The notes beneath the pieces are model-generated. The model did no database searches and was not told where the DNA came from. It saw only the letters and a program-made list of their open reading frames with translations. Source: Plantago elongata (Eukaryota; Streptophyta; Magnoliopsida; Lamiales; Plantaginaceae). From it: DNA of 24,884 nt. Numbering within the stretch: position 1 is the first letter of the stretch; each line of letters begins with the position of its first letter. The translations under genes were made by a program, and so were the position numbers. The stretch spans positions 1 to 24,884 of the forward strand of contig JAYMSP010002334.1 of the NCBI GenBank assembly GCA_036897095.1, in the 5' to 3' direction. Shown in pieces: positions 17,997 to 24,884 of the stretch.

Positions 17997-18324
17997 GATT
18001 TAAAAATAAGAAGTTTCAAATGTTAGTTTAGTATGATTGATTTGATTAAATTGAATTTATTTATTTATAATATTGTTCTTGAATTTTATTATGATTGTTT
18101 AAAAATTATAAACTCCTTGTGTTCTTTATATGTTTGTTTGAAGATTCGAAGAGAAAGATGCATGTTAGAGAGTTTAAATGCATAAATAAAAATATTTTAG
18201 GATAAAATTGTAGTATTTTAAAGTTGATGGGGTTATTTTATAAATTAATGTAAATTTTGAGTTGATTTGTAATATGTTATAATTGCATCCTGCATTTAGT
18301 AAAAAACGTCATGCGTTTAACAAT

Positions 18325-18660
18325 CATGTGTACCAAATGCATAATACATTTATATATGATAAAAGGTCCTTTAAATGATATAAATATAAAATCAGTCCCA
18401 TTTTTCATAAAATTTATTGAAAATTATCACATCGTCGGAAATATATGAACGTATATACTCTACGATACCATAATGTAATGAAAATTAATATTATAAAAGT
18501 ATTAGCCATACTTTACAAATAATGATGAATCTGAAATGTTTATATTGCTATAATTCCTCTTCGCAGTCGTTAATAGTAATTTAATCATTTAGTATAATTA
18601 AATTAACTAACTATACAAAAATAATTTAAAAAAAATAAAAAAAACATTTAAAAATAAAAT
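18325..18660. other. AT-rich flank between islands B and C, no gene
   Basis: It starts with sequence alignable to the inner left flank of element B (AAATGCATAATAC, then AAAGGTCCTTTAAATG), so it may be the left arm of an element of the same family whose core is island C. The right arm and ends are not certain. No frame with a recognisable domain. Confidence 0.4.
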
Positions 18661-18838
18661 TTGGTCCAAAAATTGAACCGAATCTGACCAGGACCGTGTC
18701 CTGGTCAGATTCTGACCAAATCGGAGCTTGCACAGCTCCGATCGGAGCTCTCGGAGCTGCACAGTTCCAACCAGATCTGGTTGGAGAAGCCCGATCATAT
18801 TTGATCGGAGCTGCTCTGACCAGACTGGTCGGGAAGGC
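18661..18838. repeat. Palindromic island C (CTGACCAG and CGGAGCTC word array)
   Basis: A chain of short palindromes: 18681-18694 pairs with 18698-18711 (14-bp arms AATCTGACCAGGAC, 3-nt loop); AGCTCCGATCGGAGCT, 18734-18749, perfect; CCAACCAGATCTGGTTGG, 18767-18784, perfect; CCGATCA...TGATCGG, 18791-18808; GACCAGACTGGTC, 18818-18830. The flanks are AT-rich with poly-A on the left, as at islands A and B. Short open frames through it on both strands are by-products of the repeats. Confidence 0.85.
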
Positions 18839-19696
18839 GAATTATTCTTTGATGGTGTTTTTCGTTGTTTGTTTTCTTTATTCTTTATGTTCTCTTAAAT
18901 TTTTTTGGAATAATTTGATTGGTTTAAATAAGTATATTTAAATTTTTTAGATAAAATTATAATTATTTATAATTATAAAATTATTTTAGTAATTACATTT
19001 GTTATGGTGTTATTAGTAATATATAAAAATTACTTACGTATTCAATATTTTTCATGAGTTCTCTGTGCAGTTTATTGTAACATACTTAAAGGTGTTCCAA
19101 GGAACTTTTCTATCTTATATAAGGCCTTACTATGGTATAGCATAATATGTAATCTTTTGGGAGTTATCTAGAAGGGAACGATAGGTGAAACAACATCTGG
19201 AGTATAGAGAGGAGACCAATTTCTAATCTTAGGCCTGTGATTAACAAAATTTGTTGAAAAAATAATTAATAGTCGAATAATTAGCTAATTACGTAGTTTT
19301 TTTTTTCAACGAGCTAACTTAATAGTAAACCGAACTTTAAAGTGGCTTCCAGATATTGAAAGAGAGCTTTTCAACTAGATTTTGGTGTAATCTTCCTCCA
19401 CCAAAAATAGACTAATTAAAAGATGCCTGGAATTAAGAAGCTCATGTTAGAAACCTTTTCTCAGACTGAAATTTTTAAAATTTGCTCCAATTTCACAAAA
19501 TTTAGGTGGTTCTTTAGTCGTAAATTTTCCAACAAGAGTTAAAGGTGCAGCAAGCACAACTACTTGAGAGGCAGAAAAGCTAATAGCAGGGAGACCTTTA
19601 TTCCCAACACAATAAAATTTAAAAAAATTAATATTTAATAAATTAATAATTTATCCAGTACTAACTTGAGAGACCAGTATAAAATTAAACTCTAAT
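18839..19696. other. AT-rich intergenic stretch, no gene seen
   Basis: 18839-19060 is extremely AT-rich and may be the right flank of the island C element (TTTTTAGATAAAATTATAATTA recalls TTTTAGGATAAAATTGTAG right of island B). 19290-19345 contains a short piece resembling the Tourist-like MITE at 8459-8668. The remainder holds nothing I can assign. Confidence 0.4.
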
Positions 19697-19760
19697 CACA
19701 CAGACACACATACAAATATACATATATACATATATTTGTGTGTGTGTGTGTTTATGTGTG
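19697..19760. repeat. CA/TA/TG microsatellite forming a hairpin
   Basis: CACACAGACACACATACAAATATA is followed by an AT centre and TATATTTGTGTGTGTG. CAAATATA (19713-19720) and TATATTTG (19731-19738) are exact inverted arms and extend into pairing CA and TG runs. A compound microsatellite that is also a near-palindrome. Confidence 0.8.
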
Positions 19761-20218
19761 TGAGTGAGTTTCCTAATAATCAACCCTTAGATAGAGACAT
19801 AGAAACATAAATTTTTAATATAACAAACTAATCATAAGCAAAAGGAAGTTTAAACTCCACTCAACCAAGAACCAGCAAGGTGGATATGCAAAAATGGATC
19901 TATCTGTAACAATATAACCCGAATCAGCATCATTATAACTACACATTCTCACATAAACCTTCAGCTCAACTTTCTCTCTCTAAAAATCTCTCTCCCAACT
20001 AAGGGCTTTCAACATTGATAATAAAGGTGTTTTCTGATCAAAAATCGCCGATCTACATACATTGTCGAATTCTGCCAAAAAACGAGATCGAAATCAAGGT
20101 TTCCTCTGATTTCTAACTCTTTTCATCGTTTTTCTTTGATAGTTGATTGCTGATTGTAGTTAACGTTCATTGTTGTTCTGTTACACCAATCGTTAATTGT
20201 TGTTTGCGCTCATTATAG
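19761..20218. other. Possible old promoter/leader region, no coding sequence
   Basis: It contains a CT-rich tract (CTTTCTCTCTCTAAAAATCTC, about 19971-19991) of the kind seen in plant 5' leaders, followed by GT/AG-rich, intron-like sequence. No ATG opens a meaningful frame. It might be the 5' end of a degraded gene continuing into the tandem duplication to the right; this is a guess. Confidence 0.25.
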
Positions 20219-20910
20219 AGTGTTTTTATTCAAGATCTGACTTCAAATATCAACTCAAATATGTAAAAAAAAAAAAAGTATAAAACGCTTCTATGTTCAT
20301 TCATGTATATGTTCTCAAGAATATTACCTATGTTCTCAAGAATAATACCAATGTTTTCGTTCAAAACCTGATAGTCATTTTGTGCTCTATTTTTCTACAC
20401 ATTATTTTGCATTCTGTTTTCTACTGTATTTTTTTATGTTCTCACGCATATGTACTATCACCTCACATGTATATCATATGTTCTCAATAATATCAAAAAT
20501 GTTTGCTTTGAAGTTAATGTTCATTAATTTTGTTGATGTTTATGCATTCACACGGTGTAATCATGCTTCAATAAGCATTTAACGGTGTTTTAAATCAAAT
20601 CAAATCTTAAAAAAAGGTATACATCGTTTCTATATACTTTCCTATATTTAATATATGTTCTCAATAATATTACCTATGATCTCTGAAATATGTGATATGT
20701 TATCATTCTAAATTTTATAGTTGCTCTGTGCTCTGTTTTCGACAATATTATGTATAACCTTAGTATTTTTAGTGTATTTTCTTTGGTGGTGTGTATATGT
20801 ACTAGCATCTCACCAATATATCATATGATCTCAACAATATCTACTATGTTTGTTATGAAATAATTGCTCATTGAGGTTGTTTTTGCATGCACAAGGTTAC
20901 AAAATCCTTC
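20219..20910 (+). repeat. Diverged tandem duplication, unit about 365 bp
   Basis: 20219-20583 and 20584-20910 align end to end by shared phrases in the same order: poly-A then [T/C]GTTTCTAT, TATGTTCTCAAnAATATTACCTATG, TGTGCTCTGTTTTCnAC, ATATGTACTA[T/G]CA, ATATCATATG[T/A]TCTCAA, ATGTTTG, TTAATGTTCATT / ATTGCTCATTG, and TGCAT[T/G]CACA. Divergence is substantial, with several indels. Nested in the first copy is a 21-bp tandem (20308-20328, 20329-20349). No coding potential is kept; it looks like duplicated intron or non-coding DNA. Confidence 0.7.
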
Positions 20911-20985
20911 AACTTATGGATGAGAATGATGATGAGGAGTTATTCAAGTAACAAATTCAAAACTATCATTAGTGTAGCATAAGTT

Positions 20986-22140
20986 TGATGAAGACATAAG
21001 GGTTAGTGTCCTCAGATAGACTATGTTCAGAAAGCATATTGTATAGTGCAAATGGCACATTACATGTCTCTAAATATATGACATCATTGAGTCAAGGAGC
21101 ATGCTAGCTTTCAAAAGGACTCATGTGTCCGTTGAGACTACAGGACAAAGAAATAGTACAATGTATTTATTACACCGACTGAAAAGTCTATAAATAAAGC
21201 CTATTCCTCTCTGAAAAATGAGAAAGTGACTTCTGAGTACTTATTTCGATATATCAACGTATTGAATTCTGAGAAGGTCTAACGGATATTATTCAAACGA
21301 CTCTCAAATTCATCTATAAATATTACCACTTAGAAGCTGAGAAATACACACACGAACTACGCTCATATTTTCATATCAAGCAAGTATTCTCTCAAGCATT
21401 CATACTATAATTCTCCAAGTTTACTGTTTCGACTACCAAGCTCGAAGAATCACTAGTAGTTCTAAGTGTCCTGAACCTATAACAAGAATTTGTTATTCGT
21501 GAAAGAGTAAACTTTCGGATACCCTTTCTGAAGCTCATTATCCAGAACGGATACCAACATTTAGGTCAGAAAGGAGAAACTACCATAGACTGAACAAGTA
21601 TATTAAGTAGTGTAATCTCTTCAAGCTCTCTGAAAACATAGCTGAAAAGTTATAAGGGAAGCTTACCTGACAGTCATCATATAACCAACACCATCTAGGC
21701 GTGGAGTACAAGAAGTACTTGGCTCGAGGAGCTAGGGAAAAAATTAGGGGGAACAATTGGTTGGGAACCATTTGTTTATAGGGATCTTAGAATATGACTT
21801 ATTGTAAGGAGAACGCAATTGTTTGTTCTAGTGAATTCCAGGTCTCAGAAATGCCAAAGTGGACTAGTTGGAGGATTACGCCACCTCCATATACCACTAT
21901 AAACTGCTGTGTTATTTACTTTATTGTACTTATATTCTAGCATAACACACACACACACACACATGTTATTACTGCAAAGCACATTTACGTTTATCTATAG
22001 CTTAAAGTCTTTCGCTCTCTCAATCTAAGTATCAATCATACCAGTTTCTGAGAAAGACTGTTTATCGATAAAAGTTTGAAAAGACTATTCACCCTCCCTC
22101 CCCCCTCTAGTCTTTTCATTTGCCGTTATTTGTACCAACA
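20986..22140 (+). mobile_element. 5' LTR of a copia (SIRE-like) retrotransposon
   Basis: The 3' end is firm: TGTACCAACA at 22131-22140 ends in CA, two bases before a tRNA-iMet primer-binding site. The 5' end is uncertain; TGATGAAGACATAAGGG at 20986 is the best TG start, giving about 1.15 kb, a normal size for SIRE/Maximus LTRs. Inside are TATAAATA at 21189-21196 and again at 21315-21322, a (CA)n microsatellite at about 21946-21962, and the CTAG...GCCACC...TATACCACTA...CTGTGTTATT phrase near 21863-21915. It shares its last 200 bp with the fragment at 16216-16430. No second complete copy lies in the window. Confidence 0.65.
21315..21322 (+). promoter_or_regulatory. Candidate TATA box of the copia LTR
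   Basis: TATAAATA in CATCTATAAATATTACC, in the middle third of the LTR where the U3/R border is expected. An identical octamer at 21189-21196 (GTCTATAAATAAAGCC) is an equal alternative 126 bp upstream. Confidence 0.4.
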
Positions 22141-22142
22141 AG

Positions 22143-22154
22143 TGGTATCAAAGC
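22143..22154 (+). other. Primer-binding site (tRNA-iMet)
   Basis: TGGTATCAAAGC, one base different from TGGTATCAGAGC, complementary to the 3' end of initiator tRNA-Met, two bases after the LTR end. Typical of plant copia elements. Confidence 0.85.
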
Positions 22155-22289
22155 AGGAGGTCCCGAGCCTTCTGCGCTGAACCTCGATCCCCCAGATAGG
22201 TATAGTTTTTGTCGCTTTAAGAGGACGTTTTAATTGTGCGTTAAGTGTGCATGTATGAATCTTAGTGATGCTCTGATTCTTAAACAAGA

Positions 22290-24884
22290 GAATTCGAGAA
22301 ATGGAAGAACAACATGATGCTGCATCTTGAAGCTATCAGTGATGAGATAATCTATTTCATCAAGGAAGGGCCAATCAAAATCAGACAACTCAAGCACGTG
22401 ATTAAAGTATCTGATGGTCGGAGAAACACTAAAGCTGAAGGTAGTGACACTTCCACTAGCGATAGTGGTTGTGCTGCTTCTGGACAAGTTGAGTATGAAG
22501 ACAAACCTCGTGAACTCTGGACATCGGAAGATGCCAAGAGACAGAAGTTGGATGGTGAAGCTCGTAACATCATCATTCGATCGACACCTGAGCACATATA
22601 ATGCAAACTGTGGTGTGTAAAGTCGGTGAAAGTTACCTGGCAATTGATTGAAGAAGTCTATGCGGGAACTGAGAACCAAGGAAAATAAGTTCGAAGTATT
22701 GAAATTGAAATTCCAACTTCAAACAGGGTCCCTCTAAAACTCTGAAAAAAAATTGATTTTCAGTTTACTACTATCATGAGTGATATGGCTGCACTTGGAG
22801 AAAGTGACAGACATTCAAATTATTAGAAGGTAAAAACCATCGTTTGAAACTTGAACCAGAATTGGGAGCATACCGAGTATTTCTACTTCAGCCAGGGAAT
22901 GCCCCAAATCACTCCAATGGAACTCTTTTCACATTTGACCACCGTAAACTATGAGCCAACCCAATGAGGATTAAATGTAGCTGAAAAGTTGCAGAGTGTT
23001 GCTCAAGTTACCCAAGGTACTTCTGAAAAGAAAGATACCAAGGTAGTGTATTAAGAAAATGCTCTTGCAGTGAGACATATGTAGAAATATGTGACTCAAG
23101 AGATTGAAAGGAGAAACGAAAAAGAGAAGCTGAAAAGCATCTTGACCCAAATTACAATCAGTACAAGAATATACTAATGCACAACTCTCTGAACAACCCT
23201 GATCAGAAAGTCGTTAGTACTGAAGTGTTTGAAGTTGGGAATGATATCTGCTTCTATGTTCAGAAACGATCACTTCAAATGTGATTGTCCTGGTTTTAAC
23301 AAGCTTAAGACGGGTGACAAGAAGGAGAGAACATTCAAAAGAACTCAGGGGGCATTGCTTACTGAAGAGAGAAAGAAGATCCAAATTCAACTTGATGCTC
23401 TGGATATTGAGTCGGATTAAGAAAGTAAAGATTCAGATGACTCAAAATTATCATCACCAGAATTGTGCGGAATAACTCACGATGTTATCGACTTTAGCCT
23501 AAAGAAGAACGACTTGTGCGGAGTTGCCGATATTGTAGGTCCTGACATCTCCAACATTGAAGAATGTCTTGTGGCTGATGAGGTAATAAACACATCACAA
23601 TTCTTGTTTTATGAAAGTGATGATGATGATGACATTAAGGATTTGGAATTGGCCAGGAGTGAACTTGATCGATATGAGAAAGAATTTTTTGTTGTCGAGT
23701 CAAAAACCAAAATTGTAGAAGAATGCAAAGAAACTCATGAAAAAGAGGTTTCTAATTTGACCAAAATATCTGAGATTAAAGACGTTGAAATAGCGTCTCT
23801 AAAATCCCTGATATCGGAGAATGAAAATTCTCGTGAGCTAGCCTTGAATGAGCTAAATGAGAAGTTGAAGAAACTTCTTTCTGAAATTGAAGAACTCAGA
23901 AAGAAAGAAGTATCTTTCAAATAATTTGTCAAAGCTAGTGACACTCTCACGGAGGTTCAATAATACTTGAGAGATCCTTCTGAGAAAGGTGGACTTGGAC
24001 TTGATGCTCGATCAAGTAATTCTACTCCTCTGAAAAAGAGTGATGAACGGTTGACCTTTGTAAAAAGTCAACATAATGGTTCCAAAGAAGTCTATAGCAT
24101 TGGTCAGAAAGCTAAGATTCTTGACAAAGAGAAAGCTATTGTGACTAAACCTTTGAAGGAACAACAAGTCCCAAAGAAACTTTTGGAAAAGGTTTCTAAA
24201 AAGAAACATGATCCTTTAACTTGTGATCATATGTTTTATCTCTAGGAAGGGAAGCATTGCCGGATTGGGTGTATTTCCTATTGTGCCATTCTATGGAACA
24301 CCAAGGAACACACCAAGAAGGAAAATTGATTTGAGATCCGATGATTCAAAGATTCCTCCTTATGTTCCAAGTAGACAAAAACCTAATCCTAAGAAATCTA
24401 TTAAGAAATGGATTCCCATAGGAAGAGTGTTATGTCTAAGTGATTCTATTTTTGAAGCACGAACCTAACTCTTGTTACCTGTTTTGTGTAGAACACATCA
24501 TGGACTAAGGCTCAATGGCTATTTGATAGTGGATGCGGGAAGCACATGATAGGAGACAAAGCAAACTTGGTCTATTACAGAGTGTGTGATACAAGACCAT
24601 ACATCAGGTTTGCTGGAGGAGAATTATAGGATTTGGCAACGTCAAATTGGGGTCCCTTACGATCTCTGATGTATTACATGTTAAAGGTTTGAAATATAAT
24701 CATCTAAGCATGAGCCAGTTTGCAGATAGAGAATATTCGGTGAAGATAAAATCGAAGTTCTTCAAATTAATTGAGAATGAGTCAAAGCAGACAATCATGG
24801 TTGCTAGGTGGAAAGGAAGTCTATATGTCGCTGATTGGACATCTGCCACAACTGAAGAATGTCTCATGGTGAGTCAATCAGGTC
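22290..24884 (+). pseudogene. Copia polyprotein: gag, zinc knuckle, coiled coil, protease, GAG-pre-integrase (broken, runs off edge)
   Basis: In order: FEKWKNNMMLHLEAISDEI (about 22292) and the VYEDKPRELWTSEDAKRQ-like region typical of plant copia gag (UBN2/DUF4219 type); a damaged CCHC knuckle near 23249-23290 (CFY... then, after a +1 shift, NDHFKCDCPG), with the second Cys replaced by Val; a long Lys/Glu coiled-coil segment (23463-23924), common in SIRE-type gag; a basic linker (23967-24468); the protease motif WLFDSGCGKHMIGDK (catalytic Asp about 24525-24527); and, after a shift near 24628, GAG-pre-integrase blocks ISDVLHVKGLKYNHLSMSQ and SLYVADW. Stops and shifts (for example near 22600, 22686, 22737, 23260, 23418, 23922, 23961, 24243, 24467, 24627) rule out a working polyprotein. 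Integrase and reverse transcriptase would lie beyond the right edge. Confidence 0.85.

Larger units (their letters stand above)
17571..18324. mobile_element. Inverted-repeat element carrying palindromic core B
   Basis: The left end reads ATTGTTAAACGCATGAC, then CTTTTTACTAAA and GCAGGAT. The right end, reverse-complemented from 18324, reads ATTGTTAAACGCATGAC, TTTTTTACTAAAT, GCAGGAT: inverted repeats of 40-60 bp with one 21-bp unit fewer on the right. The inside is very AT-rich except for a GC-rich core at 17851-17996. No coding frame. No clear target duplication was found, so the superfamily is open; it could be a MITE or foldback-type element. A phrase just inside the left repeat (AAAGGTACTTTAAATATATAAA, 17648 on) recurs just outside the right repeat (AAAGGTCCTTTAAATGATATAAA, 18362 on), as if a second relative starts there. 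Confidence 0.65.

Noticed and set aside
20916..20951. Short frame MDENDDEELFK as the start of a gene
   Set aside because: Only eleven codons before a stop, with no splice donor giving a continued frame. It may be a relic, but cannot be supported.
22230..22679. 149-codon - strand frame
   Set aside because: It is antisense to the copia gag, whose + strand motifs are recognisable.

Overview
The window is plant nuclear DNA, most probably from an asterid eudicot; the Lamiales are my best guess. The pointers are an AT-rich intergenic background, a two-exon CC-NB-LRR gene of the R1A/R1B ('late blight resistance protein homolog') type, a plant L1 LINE with a CCHC-type ORF1, Ty1-copia LTR sequence with a tRNA-iMet primer site, and a CACTA end (CACTACAAGAAAA). 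The taxon is inferred from sequence style only.

There is one convincing intact protein-coding gene: an NLR immune receptor on the + strand. Exon 1 is 3383-3832 (coiled coil) and exon 2 is 5418-7619 (NB-ARC and LRR). They join across a phase-0 intron of 1585 nt to give 883 residues. Upstream are a plausible TATA box and a W-box. Downstream is a likely 3' UTR intron carrying a hAT-like terminus.

Nearly everything else is mobile or repetitive DNA. From left to right: the end of a CACTA transposon (1-579); a palindrome-rich GC island A (966-1257); a probable TRIM retroelement (2652-2995); the NLR; a SINE-like fragment and a Tourist-like MITE (8342-8668); a full-length but broken L1 LINE on the - strand (8702-15690) bounded by an imperfect 15-bp target duplication; an old fragment of a copia LTR (16216-16430); a non-autonomous hAT-like element with a perfect 8-bp duplication (16584-17448); a 754-bp inverted-repeat element holding palindromic core B (17571-18324); palindromic core C (18661-18838); a diverged 365-bp tandem duplication (20219-20910); and a degenerate copia element (LTR about 20986-22140, then gag, protease and the pre-integrase region) running off the right edge.

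The observation most worth following up is the set of three GC-rich islands, A, B and C. Each sits in very AT-rich flanks and is built almost wholly from a short word and its reverse complement, but the word differs at each locus. Second is a 1.2-kb GC-richer segment of the LINE. It is open for 400 codons and places an unrecognised domain of about 290 residues in frame ahead of the endonuclease, while the rest of the element is AT-rich and broken. Apart from the NLR, no set of genes here looks like a working pathway or operon.
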